A model generated the notes under the pieces. It saw only the letters and a list, made by a program, of their open reading frames with translations. It made no database searches and was not told the origin of the DNA. Positions 23,889 through 33,066 of a stretch of DNA of 35,181 nucleotides are shown piece by piece (position 1 is the stretch's first letter; each line of letters opens with the position of its first letter). The stretch comes from Mesostigma viride. Lineage: Eukaryota > Streptophyta > Mesostigmatophyceae > Mesostigmatales > Mesostigmataceae. Position numbers and translations under genes: made by a program. The DNA is taken from positions 1 through 35,181 of the forward strand of contig RPFO01002286.1 of assembly GCA_009746045.1 (NCBI GenBank). Reading direction: 5' to 3'.

Positions 23889-24859
23889 TCACGAGCGGTT
23901 CCTCCGCTCCCTCTCCTCCTTGTACTTCTGCAGCTGCAGGGCGCGCCTCCTGGCCCTCTCCCTCTCCTCCTCCGCGCGCGTGGTTTGGCGCGTGACGCGC
24001 TTGCTGGCCCTGCTCGACCCACTGCTCCTTGACCCGCTGCCCCCGCTCCACCTGCTGCCGCTCGACCCGCCGCTCCTGCTCCTTGACCCGCTTCCGCCCC
24101 CGAGCCTGCTGCCGCTCGACCCGCTGCTGACGGTGATCACGGAGGGGGCGCGGCGGGCGCTGCTCTTGCGCGCGAACTGGGGGGCAGGGGCGACTCGGAT
24201 CGACTCCTCTTCGCCGCGTGGGAGCGCGAGGTCCCCGGCGCCGTCTCTCCGCTCGTCTTCCTCGCGCGCTTCCTGCCCTTCTTGCCCGTCCACACCTCCC
24301 TCTCGCCCTGTTCCGTGCCCGGCACATAGTCGCCGCCCTCGCCGCTGTCCTCGGGCGGGGGGCTCCCGCTCTGGGAACTCCACATCCTCGCGACGTCCGA
24401 CGGCGTGGGTTGGGGCGCGGGGCGCCTGCTGCGGGGCTGGAGCGGGGGCGGGGGCGCCACGTCGGCCCTCAGGGTCTGCAACATCCCCTGGACCTCGGCG
24501 CGCAGGTTCTGGATGGTCAGCGCCCTCCTGTCCCTGTCCACCCGCCCCGTCAGGGGGTTGAGGATGTATCGCAGCTGATCGTTGGCCCAGTCGCGGGCGG
24601 TGGGCAGATGGGCGACGCCGTTCAGCGCGTACTCCTCGCGGTAGACGTTTCTGCCGTCGTCGTGGGTGATGGTGATCGCGGGCTCCCTCGCGAGGTTCAC
24701 CGCCCACTCGCCGTCCGCGTCGGCTATCAGGGCGAGGCCTCTGAGCGTGGGGTGCCGCCTGCCCTGTGGCGGCAGGTGCGCCAGTTGCAGCAGGGCCAGG
24801 AGAGGGCCCAGCAGGTTGTGCAGGTCGTTTTCGGCGGTGACTTGCGTGTTCCTGGGCAT
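23889..24859 (-). CDS. Protein with Ser/Arg/Gly repeats and basic C-terminal helix (frameshifted)
   Basis: From ATG 24859. The N-terminal 130 residues form a globular part (LHNLLGPLLALLQLAHLP, WAVNLAREPAITITHDDG, WANDQLRYILNPLTG). A Pro/Ser/Arg-rich linker follows. At the G6 run 24179-24184 one missing base moves the frame: as written the first piece stops at 24137, while the next frame continues RKSSARRAPSVITVSSGSSG, several SGSR repeats, and a charged helix (EEERERARRRALQLQKYKEE) to 23889. Joined length about 323 residues. Function unknown. The basic/Ser-rich tail suggests nucleic-acid or phosphorylation-dependent binding. Confidence 0.55.
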
Positions 24860-24896
24860 GGCTGGCTATGTATATGGAGGAGGTTCGTTTATTATT

Positions 24897-25163
24897 TCAC
24901 AGCGACATCTGGTTCTCGTCGGCGTCCCAGGAGTGGTACGCCACCTGGTGGCGCAGGATGCAGTGCCCGGGGAGGCTGTCCCACGTGTGGGGCGGAGTGT
25001 CTTTGAGCAGGCGCCAGACGTTGTACTCGCCGTTCCGGTCGAAGCAGACGGTCTTGAGGTATCCGGTCTGTATCCTCGGCCGCTCGTCGGGGGGAAGCTC
25101 GGCCAGCTCCTCGATCGACCAGCCGGATGACAGGAAGTCCTGGAGGGTCCACTCGACTACCAT
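24897..25163 (-). CDS. Small protein, unknown function
   Basis: 88 residues, ATG 25163 preceded by an A/T-rich AATTAAAAA promoter. It has a compact mixed composition: VEWTLQDFLSSGWSIEELAELP, CFDRNGEYNVWRLL, HTWDSLPGHCILRHQVAYHSW. Several Trp and His residues suggest a small folded domain, possibly with metal or peptide binding; no family was recognised. It lies 37 bp upstream of the Ser/Arg/Gly protein on the same strand. Confidence 0.55.
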   Translation of the reverse strand: MVVEWTLQDFLSSGWSIEELAELPPDERPRIQTGYLKTVCFDRNGEYNVWRLLKDTPPHTWDSLPGHCILRHQVAYHSWDADENQMSL

Positions 25164-25259
25164 TTTTTAATTGGAAATGCGAGGATTTAGGTGGTGCATT
25201 TGACGCGCCTATCCGACCTACTAATCAGTGTGAATGAGTGACGCGTTTATTTGGAGTTG

Positions 25260-25270
25260 TAATATTTCTC
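25260..25270 (+). promoter_or_regulatory. Shared upstream element of BRO-like paralogs (copy 2)
   Basis: taatatttctc... here as t at 25260 and aatatttctc at 25261-25270, 23 bp before the ATG at 25294. It is identical to the element at 13814-13824. Confidence 0.45.
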
Positions 25271-25293
25271 TTTATTGATGCAAACATGTGAAG

Positions 25294-26222
25294 ATGTCGA
25301 CAGCTATTATCGAGTATTTGCAGCCGTCCGCTCCCTTGGCAGAAGGCACGGACGACCCGTTCGCGAACAAGATCCGGGTGACGCCGGATGGGATGGTGTC
25401 TGTAATAGACATTATTAAATGCATTTTATTCATGAGCGACGACGGCGCCCTTTCACGCAATTCCGCCACCCACGCCAGCACTGCCCTCTTACGCCTCCGG
25501 GAGGAGCACAGGGAGGTTGACTCTGTCATAGTCAACCAACGATTTGCCGGCCCCGGTCAGCGAGACACCCCTGTCGCGGACCGGCTGGGGATCATTCAGA
25601 TCATCCAGCTGCTGCCCGGGAAGAAGGCCGCGAGCTTCCGCCTTAACATGGCGGTCCTGCTGGAGCGGTACCTGGAGGTGGACCCTGCTCTTATCCAGGA
25701 CCTGCTGGATAGGTACGAGGAGAAAACGGGACAGGAGTTCGTCCCCTTGGACCGCGCGAGGGTGAAGGCGGCCCCCAGGGTGAAGAGCTGCGAGGAGACA
25801 AAACTGAACATGCGCGCCATAAGGGACAGCGCGGGTTCCGGGAAGCCGGTGCCCCCCGGGTGTACGCGGCGGTCAACAACCTGGGCAACCAGCTTGTCAC
25901 CGGGTACGATCAGACCGCGGATTACAGGCGTGACCAGGGGCTGACGAGGAGGAGCCAGGCGACAAGGGACACTTTCTCGGACTCTATGAGCGGCGTGATG
26001 TTCGTATTCCACGACCGCCACCGGGCGATGGTGGAAAAGGGGGGCAGCCCGGAGAAGGCGGCCACGGCCATCCTGGAGGCCCTTGGCCCCGGTCTGGAGA
26101 AGCTGGGATACTACGATGAGGCGCGCGAGTACCGCGGGCCGGAGTGGGCCGAGACGAACAAGCGCCTGATGCTGGAGAACAGGAGCTACAACCGCGAGGA
26201 GCGGCTGAAGCTGGCCGCCTGA
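25294..26222 (+). CDS. BRO-like paralog 4 (frameshifted)
   Basis: Start at ATG 25294, matching the start of the copy at 13856. N-domain with KIRVTPDGMVSVIDIIKC, GPGQRDTPVADRLGIIQII and LLPGKKAASFRLNMAVLLERYL is nearly identical to that copy. After KPVP the frame shifts at the C6 run 25852-25857, and the C-domain (VYAAVNNLGNQLVTGYD, TRDTFSDSMSGVMFVFHDRH, NKRLMLENRS) continues to 26222. One missing base explains the break. The two copies are recent duplicates: they share promoter element, N-domain and C-domain. The convergent gene at 26224 begins its stop one base later. Confidence 0.75.
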
Positions 26223-26223
26223 G

Positions 26224-26697
26224 TCACAGGACGTCATCCCACCCGCCCAGTACCCCGCTGCCCCTGGGATGCACCCGGAAGACCCCCTCGCTGATGATGA
26301 CGTCCCTCTCGGGGCGCTCGGAGGCGAAGTAGACGGCCATGCTCGAGTAGGAGCAGTACTTCATGAGCAGGTCGGGGGGCACGTCGATACATCGCAACCC
26401 GGTGACGAGGTGGATGGGCTCCTCGGTCATCTCGGGCGACCACCCCTTGAGGCTGTCGAGGGCGACGGCGAGGGACTCGAGGGTGGTACACCGCTCATCG
26501 ACTGCCCTGAGCACCCTGGCGGCTATGGCGAACCTCTTGGCGTCCCCTCGGTCGGCGAAGGCCATGACGTGCTCCTTCGCTCCCACGCCCACGCTCAAGA
26601 GCCTCTTCTTTACCGTGTCCACCAGCACGACGGGGTTGCTTTTCCCGGTCTTTTCCTGGCATACGGGGGTCCAGACGCGCACCACGGCGGCCTGCAT
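26224..26697 (-). CDS. Protein of unknown function, 157 residues
   Basis: Start at ATG 26697; a GTG nine bases upstream is less likely. Alternating hydrophobic segments: VVRVWTPVC, NPVVLVDTVKKRLLSVGVG, a helix FADRGDAKRFAIAARVLRAV, then LVTGLRCIDVPPDLLMKYC, MAVYFASERPERDVIISEGVF. This looks like a compact alpha/beta domain, but no motif was recognised. It is convergent with the BRO-like copy, the two stops abutting at 26222/26224. Confidence 0.55.
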   Translation of the reverse strand: MQAAVVRVWTPVCQEKTGKSNPVVLVDTVKKRLLSVGVGAKEHVMAFADRGDAKRFAIAARVLRAVDERCTTLESLAVALDSLKGWSPEMTEEPIHLVTGLRCIDVPPDLLMKYCSYSSMAVYFASERPERDVIISEGVFRVHPRGSGVLGGWDDVL

Positions 26698-26743
26698 CGC
26701 ACACACAGCCAGCTTCCATTTTTTCCCCTCTTCCCGTGCCGCG

Positions 26744-27007
26744 TCACACCGGCGACTGGTCGCGGGACACCCGGAAGAACATGTCGTAGCCGCCGGGTGC
26801 CGCCGGGTTGGCGACGCGGTATTCGAGCACAGGTTCGCCCGCGTCGTCGTAGGTGGATGCGAAGTGTCCGAACGAGCCGAACGCGAAGGGGTTGGTGGCC
26901 CCCAGCCTGTCCCCGTTTCCGAACGTGATCGTGTCCCCGACGGTGAGGTTGTTCACCTCCCTGTTGGCGGTGGTCATCGCGCGCTGACGGATACCGCTGG
27001 CCCTCAT
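26744..27007 (-). CDS. Small beta-rich protein, unknown
   Basis: 87 residues from ATG 27007. The segments VNNLTVGDTITFGNGDRLGA, FGSFGHFASTYD, VLEYRVANPAAPGGYDMFFRVS suggest a small beta-sheet domain with Gly and aromatic residues. No family recognised. It is divergent from the short BRO-like copy at 27094 across an 86-bp gap, and in the same direction as the gene at 26224. Confidence 0.5.
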   Translation of the reverse strand: MRASGIRQRAMTTANREVNNLTVGDTITFGNGDRLGATNPFAFGSFGHFASTYDDAGEPVLEYRVANPAAPGGYDMFFRVSRDQSPV

Positions 27008-27093
27008 TTTCGGTTGGGGCTTGGCGCGTTTATCGGGTTCCGTAAATTATGTCCGTTGATGCATGACACGCGCGCGACGCCTCGTCGGCGGCT

Positions 27094-27564
27094 ATGGCGA
27101 CGGCGCTTGCGGACAAGATCCGTATGACGGACGAGGGGAAGGTTTCGGCCCTGGACGTGATAAAGCTGTTGTGCTTCACGGGGGAGGACGGCCAGCCCCG
27201 GCCGTACGCGGACCTGAAGGCCCGCAAGTGCTGGAACAAGTACGTGAAGAACGACACGGACATCCCCTCCCGGTGCGCGTACCACGTGTTTCCGGGCGAC
27301 GCGCAGGACATGAGGACGCCCGTGGGGGGGCGCGACGTGATGATCGAGATGGCGATGGTCCTCCCCGGTTCCCGCGCGGCCAGTTTCCGCGATCGCGTGA
27401 CCGACCTGATGTTCCGTTACGCGTTCGGCGACCCGGCGCTCATAGAGGACCTCCAGAGCCGAGCGGACTCCAAGTTGCTGACGAAGCTTGCGACGGGGTA
27501 CGACAGGGACGAGGATCCCCGGGCTCGCCTGAACGACTTCCTTTCCTACGTGCTCCAGGGCTAG
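27094..27564 (+). CDS. BRO-like paralog 5, N-domain only
   Basis: 156 residues. It has KIRMTDEGKVSALDVIKLLCF, VFPGDAQDMRTPVGGRDVMIEM, LPGSRAASFRDRVTDLMFRYAFGDPALIEDL, the N-domain of the family in full order. It ends shortly after the helix that follows and lacks the C-domain found in the other four. The break is at a natural domain boundary with a clean stop, so it may be a real short form that could compete for DNA or partner binding. Confidence 0.7.
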   Translation: MATALADKIRMTDEGKVSALDVIKLLCFTGEDGQPRPYADLKARKCWNKYVKNDTDIPSRCAYHVFPGDAQDMRTPVGGRDVMIEMAMVLPGSRAASFRDRVTDLMFRYAFGDPALIEDLQSRADSKLLTKLATGYDRDEDPRARLNDFLSYVLQG

Positions 27565-27603
27565 GATGCATTCATTCAAATCGTCACATGATTGTTATGA
27601 ATT

Positions 27604-27622
27604 GTTATTATTATTATTATTA
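27604..27622. repeat. TTA microsatellite
   Basis: A run of six TTA triplets lies between the convergent genes ending at 27564 (plus) and about 27620 (minus). On the minus strand it reads TAA repeats, providing stops in that frame and A/T-rich text past both genes. Confidence 0.6.
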
Positions 27623-28602
27623 CGAATCGAAAATGAACACGGTCTTTTCCGACTGGGCGGACACGACCCGCTTGTTTATCCTCAGCTGACCATTGACGAC
27701 CACAAACTTGTAGCGGACGTCGCCCGCCCCCAATTCGACGCTGTCCGCCTCCACGCCAAACCTGCCCGTCCCGGGCTTCACCACCATGTCGAGGGAGGCG
27801 GACGTGGAGAGCGCGATGCCCGCCGGGTCGTCCTTGCGGGCTATCTCCAGCCACGCGTCCGGGGGCGGCAGAGGCCCTCCGGGGAGGAACTTGAACGACG
27901 ACTGGGAGTGGGCGACGACGGCCCTGCCGCTCAATCGCAGCTGGTCGCCCGATTCCAGGGACAGGTCCGCGTTTGGGGTGCTGGCCACCCGCGCCCGCGT
28001 GGCGCTGGAGCCCGTCTGGGCGTATTGCGCGTTCTGATGCACCCCCACGGTCAGCCAGGCGGGGTCCTGGAGGCCCGACGCGGCGTTCAGGTGCTTTCCC
28101 CATACCCTGATGGCGTCTCCCCCCTCGGCCGCCGTCCCGTCCCCTTGTAGGCGTGCAGCTCGCCCAGGGTGACGACGCGCCCGTGGCGTCCTCCGGGATC
28201 TGCGACAGGGAGCACGTTGTTGCCGGCGAGCACGAGGTCGTGGGTGGTCGCTCTGATCAGCGAGTGCTTGTCTGGCGCGGGGGTCGTGTTGTCGGCGATG
28301 CCGGCGAGTCTCGGGTCCTCGGCGGGCAGGGGCTCCGTTTGGAAGCCTTCCAGGCTGACCCCGACGATGGACGTGGACGAAATGTTGCCGTCCTTGGACC
28401 GGGTGCTGGGCTGGGAGGAGATCACTATGGAGCCCCCCTGCGAGCCGTTCGGGTTGACGGCCTGCAGCACGGTGTTGGTCCCATCCCGCAAGACCTTGAT
28501 CGTTCCTGACGGCGCCCCGTTGTCGGCGGATGACCCGATCTCACGAGCCGCGACGGCTCGGAAAAAGATCCTTCCGGTGGCCAGGCCGACATTGGGCGGC
28601 AT
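27620..28602 (-). CDS. Fibre/adhesin-like protein (frameshifted)
   Basis: Start ATG 28602. First piece (to 28087 as written) has GRIFFRAVAAREIGSS, GSIVISSQPSTRS, LVLAGNNVLPVADPGG, short beta-strand text typical of fibre-like virion proteins. Near the C4 run 28141-28144 (YKG) the frame moves by one base and continues AAEGGDAIRVWGKHLNAASG, DLSLESGDQLRLSGRAVV, to VFIFDS at 27620. Joined length about 327 residues. Beta-rich Gly/Ser/Asn repeats resemble the longer fibre gene upstream (28775-31755), so they may form one structure or be related by duplication. Role probably surface attachment; inferred from composition only. Confidence 0.6.
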
Positions 28603-28774
28603 GTTCGCTGGGTCTCGCGCGGGTTTACATAGACCCCGAGCTAATTATTTGGCCGCGTTACACGCGCTCTGAACCAGCAGTGGGGAATGGGGACACGTAC
28701 GGCAGTTGGGATTATTTTTTAATTCATAAAATGACGCAAACAAAACCGACTCGAAGCAGGGCGCTTTAGACGGC

Positions 28775-30040
28775 CTAGGGCTTGTTGTACAGCTCCAGGA
28801 CGACGTCCGCCGAGGCGGAGCCCCCGAGCGATCCGATGGCGTTGTTGTTGGAGTCGTTGACGGGCGCGGGGTTCCCCAGCACGAGGTCGCCGGAGTTGGA
28901 TCCCTCGGCCTTGACGATCTGCAGACTCTCGTTGTCTGCGATCCTGAATCCGTAGGTGACCCTCAGCGGGCCCGCGTCGTACTCGGTGCTGTACCTGTAG
29001 AGCTGGGTGTTCTCCACCTGCGCGTCGGTCATGCCGGAGGTGTTGACGACGCGCCAGCTCTTGTACGCGACGTTGAAGGCGGTGCCGGAGGTGTAGACGG
29101 TGCGGGAGCCCAGGAAGAGCCCGCGCTTGGCCTGGGTCGCGTTCATGGCGATGAGAGGGGGCGAGGCGAGGCTGGAGTTGTCGCTGATGTTCTTCCACCC
29201 TGCGAAACTGGAGGTCTTGAGCGCGCCGTTGACGTAGAGGCGCGGGCCGAGCGTGGGGTGCAGCTGGAGGCCGATCACGACCTCGCGCGCGCCGACCAGC
29301 GGGACGGTGCTGGCGTTGTACGCGGCCCCGGTGGCCATGAGGATGCGGCCGCCCTGCCACACCCAGACGGATACGTTGGCGGCGGTGGAGGTGTCTCCCA
29401 CGGCCATCAGCTCGCACATGTTGACGGGGGACGCGATGCTGGCGGAAACGCTGAGCGGGTTCCCGCCGGTGGCGGACAGCAGGGAGGCGTCGACGGGCTT
29501 GACGATGCCGGTGAAGAGGAGGTCGTATTGGGAGGAGGGGCTGATGCCCCCGTCGGCGAAGTAGTAGGACTTGAGGCGGTTGGTGGTGCCGTACAGCGTC
29601 TGGAAGTACCCATTGACGTGCGATGGGGCGACGAGGCTGGGGTCCCCGGAGCAGTCGTAGGCCATGGTTACGGTGTCGGTGGGGCTCCTCGCGGGGACGC
29701 TGCGGAAACGCCCGCTGGTGGGTCCGGTGTACGCGCTCAGGGCCCACATGTGGGGCTCGGTGGTTCCGTTGCCGGCGTCCGCGGGTAGCGCCGACAGCTT
29801 GACGTTGGATCCGGGCGCCTTCCTGAGGTCAGTGGCGATGGTGCGGGAGAGCATGAGCTGGCCTCCCTGGATGTGCCAGTAGGATCCGGTGTGGTCGCCG
29901 AGTTCCTGCTGCACGTTGTTCTTCCACGCGATGGCGCGGCTGCAGGCGATCCCGCTGACGGCCCCGTCGCCCTGCACGGCCAGCCCGGCGCCGTCGGCGT
30001 TGGCGTTGGTGGGGGCGGTGGGGATGGACTCGACGCGCAC
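28775..30040 (-). CDS. C-terminal piece of long fibre protein (lectin-like)
   Basis: As written it starts at a weak codon in text that reads VRVESIP. Its first residues continue directly the end of the frame stopping at 30064, if one base is missing in the C7 run 30072-30078: the upstream end KVYFGG would run into GAIEIDDVRVESIP. The phrase IDDVRV is typical at the end of concanavalin-A/LamG-like domains. A second lectin-like domain follows (MCELMAVGDTSTAANVSVWVW, VIGLQLHPTLGPRLYVNGAL, KSWRVVNTSGMTDAQVENTQ). It ends VVLELYNKP at 28775. So 28775-31755 is probably one gene of about 990 residues encoding a surface fibre. Confidence 0.65.
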   Translation of the reverse strand: MRVESIPTAPTNANADGAGLAVQGDGAVSGIACSRAIAWKNNVQQELGDHTGSYWHIQGGQLMLSRTIATDLRKAPGSNVKLSALPADAGNGTTEPHMWALSAYTGPTSGRFRSVPARSPTDTVTMAYDCSGDPSLVAPSHVNGYFQTLYGTTNRLKSYYFADGGISPSSQYDLLFTGIVKPVDASLLSATGGNPLSVSASIASPVNMCELMAVGDTSTAANVSVWVWQGGRILMATGAAYNASTVPLVGAREVVIGLQLHPTLGPRLYVNGALKTSSFAGWKNISDNSSLASPPLIAMNATQAKRGLFLGSRTVYTSGTAFNVAYKSWRVVNTSGMTDAQVENTQLYRYSTEYDAGPLRVTYGFRIADNESLQIVKAEGSNSGDLVLGNPAPVNDSNNNAIGSLGGSASADVVLELYNKP

Positions 30041-30063
30041 GTCGTCGATCTCGATGGCGCCGG

Positions 30064-31755
30064 TCAGAACGCCCCCCCGAAGTAGACCTTGGCTGGCGAG
30101 GGGATGTCCGCGGCGAAGGCGGTGGCGGCCGTGTACCCGCTCATGTTGAGGGCCACGGGGACGCCGTTCGCGAACATCTGGAAGGTCGAGTTGTCGGCGG
30201 AGTACTTCAGTCTCCTGAAGAGGATGCGGTTCTTCTGGTTCGGCGTGATGACGACGTAGCTGGAGGCCCGCGAAACGCCCGCGACAGACACTTGGACCCA
30301 GCCGCTGCTGGTGACCGCCAGCCTGATCCCGCTGGCCAGGCTCAGGCTGGAGTCGCAGAAGCGGAACACGGTGAGCGCCGCGGCTCCCGCCTTGATGTTG
30401 AAGCCGATCTGGTACGACCCGGTGAGTGCGCTGCCGATGTCCGCCTCGGCGGAGGACGCGCTTCCGTTGGCAGGCAGCGTGAGGACACCGTTGGCGATGG
30501 TGGCGTTGGTGAGGGCCATGCTGAGGGAGGCTTGGGTGTCGACGGGCGAGTCGCCGTTGAAGGCCCAGCTGGCGAGGGTCGCGGTGTCGGTGTTGGCGAG
30601 GGAGACGATCTTCTCGGTGACGGCCACGTTGGTGGTGACGGCGTTGACGGTGGTGAGCTGTCCGTCGACCTCGAGGTTTCCCATGACCTTGACGAGGCCG
30701 GTGGCGGGGGCGATGGTGAGGTCTCCCGCGGCGGTAGAGAGCTTACCGCTGAGGACGAGGTCCTTCTTGACGGCGATGTCGGAGGCGGCGGAGAGCTCGA
30801 GCGTGGGGTTGGTGGTGGAGATGGCGGAGTCCACGAACTTGACCTGCTCGACGGCGACGCTGCTGCCGGACACGGTGGTGTCGCCGGTGATCCACAGGTT
30901 GCCGCCCGTGGACGCGGCGGTGGACTTCTTGCCCCGGATGGTGACGGCGTCTGTGGCGTAGGCGTGGTTTCCGCGGGTGGCGGAGGTGGAGGCGACGGCC
31001 GAGTTCTCGAGGGCGGTGGACTGCACGACGATCTGGGAGGCGGGGTCCACGCCGGCGGAGGCGGCGCTGGGGGCCATGGTGATGGCGGCGCCGGCGTTGA
31101 TCTTGACCTCTCCGGACGCGACCCTGTCGGCGGACAGTCTCAGCTGTGCGTCCGACCGGAGCTCCATGTCGACGTCCTCGGAGTCGACGACGCCCCTCCA
31201 CGCGGTGGCTCCGTTTCCGAACTTGCCTGCGTTGTAGAGGAGACCGAGCTTGACCTCCTTGTTCTCGGGTCCGTTCTCACCGCGCACGGACATGGCGGTG
31301 GGCAGGGGGAACGTGCCATTGGAGGCGAGGATGGCGGGCTGGTGGGCTACGAATTTGCAGTCCTGGACGATGACCTCGTTCGCGGTGGTCAGGCCCTCGA
31401 GCACGAGGTTGTTGGAGGTCGACTTGACGACGCTGTTGAGCGGGATGGTGGTGACGGAGTTCTTGGTGTAGTTTCCCTTTGCGAAATCGAGGTTCGCGGT
31501 GGTGAAGGTGCCGAGCACGTCGAGGTTTCCGTGCACGACCACGTTGTTCTGGCTGACGCCGGCGTCGAGGGGCGGCAGGGTGGACGACTCCCAGTCGTTG
31601 AAGTTGGCGGTGTTGGGCACGAGGTGGATCTTGGACTTGGCGGACATGACGATGACATCCGTGGCCGCTTCCCCGGAGCAGATCTGGTCGGTGGACAGCT
31701 GGCTGAGCTTGCCGGTCCCGAGATCGGAGAAGGCCATGGTCTGAACGGATGCCAT
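30064..31755 (-). CDS. N-terminal piece of long fibre protein
   Basis: Start chosen at ATG 31755; an in-frame start at 31824 adds 23 residues that read as promoter text. It is composed of many short repeats of the type NLVLEG, VIVQDC, LNVL, SGSSVAVEQVKFVDSAIST, DLTIAPATGLVKVMGNLEV, as in phage and viral tail-fibre shafts where beta-strands alternate with turns. The last 150 residues are a lectin-like domain (VDTQASLSMALTNATIANG, YQIGFNIKAGAAALTVFRF, KVYFGG). The stop at 30064 is likely artificial: a missing base in the C7 run 30072-30078 joins it to 28775-30040. Role: host-surface recognition, inferred. Confidence 0.65.
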   Translation of the reverse strand: MASVQTMAFSDLGTGKLSQLSTDQICSGEAATDVIVMSAKSKIHLVPNTANFNDWESSTLPPLDAGVSQNNVVVHGNLDVLGTFTTANLDFAKGNYTKNSVTTIPLNSVVKSTSNNLVLEGLTTANEVIVQDCKFVAHQPAILASNGTFPLPTAMSVRGENGPENKEVKLGLLYNAGKFGNGATAWRGVVDSEDVDMELRSDAQLRLSADRVASGEVKINAGAAITMAPSAASAGVDPASQIVVQSTALENSAVASTSATRGNHAYATDAVTIRGKKSTAASTGGNLWITGDTTVSGSSVAVEQVKFVDSAISTTNPTLELSAASDIAVKKDLVLSGKLSTAAGDLTIAPATGLVKVMGNLEVDGQLTTVNAVTTNVAVTEKIVSLANTDTATLASWAFNGDSPVDTQASLSMALTNATIANGVLTLPANGSASSAEADIGSALTGSYQIGFNIKAGAAALTVFRFCDSSLSLASGIRLAVTSSGWVQVSVAGVSRASSYVVITPNQKNRILFRRLKYSADNSTFQMFANGVPVALNMSGYTAATAFAADIPSPAKVYFGGAF

Positions 31756-31857
31756 GCTGGGGGGTATGTACTCAAGTGGGATTGGGAAAAATTTTTGCTC
31801 GCCGGAAACGCACTTTATTGACACTGTGGTTAGTTAGCATGGTATTAGACTGTCGGG

Positions 31858-32295
31858 CTACATCGCGGATGGCTGGATCATCCCGGGCATGATCATGCCG
31901 GGGGAGCGGGTGACATCGGCGGCCACATTGGCGAGAAGGGGCGGATTCTTGTACCAGTACGCGTAGGCCAGCACGCCGGCTATCAGGACCCCCGCGAACA
32001 GGAAGATGACGCCGCCGTTCCGCGACTCCTCCTTCGCAATCTCCCTCATCTTCATCTCGAACAAGGCCTGCTGCCTGGCCATCCTCTGCGCCTGGTCGGG
32101 CGCCGCTGGCCTTCGCGCCATAGCGGACGGAGGGGGCGGGAACGCCTGCGAGGGGACGTTGATGGGCTCCCTCTCCATCTCCGCGGGGGTGGTGGCGTAC
32201 TGCCGCTCTTCCTGTCCGCTCGCCGCGCCCGCCGACTCTTCGTCGGCGATGGGCGAGTACGAGAACGCTTTTCCGAGAGGCGCGCCTCCGCTCAT
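31858..32295 (-). CDS. Virion-type membrane protein with C-terminal TM
   Basis: 145 residues from ATG 32295. N-terminal half is Pro/Glu/Ala-rich and soluble, then a charged helix (QALFEMKMREIAKEESRNG). Residues about 95-113 are a hydrophobic segment (GVIFLFAGVLIAGVLAYAYW). A short Pro/Met-rich tail (SPGMIMPGMIQPSAM) follows. One-TM proteins with a proline-rich soluble region are common in virion membranes of large DNA viruses. It lies upstream of the fibre gene on the same strand. AATAAA on the minus strand at 31814-31819 lies between them. Confidence 0.6.
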   Translation of the reverse strand: MSGGAPLGKAFSYSPIADEESAGAASGQEERQYATTPAEMEREPINVPSQAFPPPPSAMARRPAAPDQAQRMARQQALFEMKMREIAKEESRNGGVIFLFAGVLIAGVLAYAYWYKNPPLLANVAADVTRSPGMIMPGMIQPSAM

Positions 32296-32343
32296 GGTGT
32301 CCGTGTACCAAGGGCGCCGATTTTCCGCGCCCCGTAAACGAAT

Positions 32344-32990
32344 CTAGCTGTCCGCGTACTCCTCTACGTTGTCGGCCGCCACGGCCAGCCTCTTGGCGAC
32401 GACGGCCTTCTTCTTGACGGAGAACACGGGCACGACGAAGGACTTGTACACGCGCTCCAGGTACCTCTCGATGTAGTGGCTGTCCGGCCGTACGGGGTCG
32501 TCGTCGGACGCGGTCCACGCGGAGAGGACGCGCAGGAACTTGATCATGGCCTTGATCTCCTCGTTCTCCAGCGACGGGTAGAGGGTGGCGGAGAAGTACT
32601 TGTCGAACGCCTCCTTGTTTTCGCAGGTCATGAGCACGGGCAGCATGCGTTCGATGACGCGGAGGGCCTTGCGCGCGTGGTTGCTGATGCTCTGTTCCGC
32701 GTTCTTCCACCCGTCCAGGATCATGGAGACGCCCGCCTTGACGTCCTCGGGCAGCCCCGCCTGCGCGCGGATGTGCATGAGACACACGACCTCGAGGTCG
32801 CTGACGGCCCCCTCCATGGATCCCGTCTCGAGGGCGGACGCGAGGCGCACGATGAGCGCCCGCAGAACGGTCCTGCATTCGTCCGCGCTCTCCCCAGGAT
32901 GGACTGCGCGGTGCTGATCATGGAGGGGGGGAAGGACCACTTGTGCATGACGCCCTTGATCCGCACCCTAACGTCCATGTCTCGTGGCAT
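32344..32990 (-). CDS. Helical protein of unknown function (frameshifted)
   Basis: Start ATG 32990 (an in-frame ATG at 32978 is also possible). The first piece MPRDMDVRVRIKGVMHKWSF ends at the C4 run 32892-32895, where one base seems to be missing. The main frame then continues ADECRTVLRALIVRLASALE, LEVVCLMHIRAQAGL, and helical text ending VEEYADS at 32344. Joined length about 215 residues. Almost entirely alpha-helical with a few Cys; no family recognised. It is divergent from the TM protein at 33067 across a 76-bp gap with an A9 run. Confidence 0.55.
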
Positions 32991-33066
32991 TAGCGGCGAC
33001 TTTTTCGCCCCGCCGAACGCGGCCGGCCAAAAAAAAATATGACCCAGTATTGACGAGACGCGATCG

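Noticed and set aside
24218-25006. Plus-strand frame over 23889-24859
   Set aside because: Antisense shadow of the Ser/Arg/Gly gene; Gly/Ala/Arg-rich without motif.
30292-31821. 509-codon plus-strand frame over the fibre gene
   Set aside because: Gly/Asp/Val-rich antisense of the beta-repeat protein; no start context or domain.
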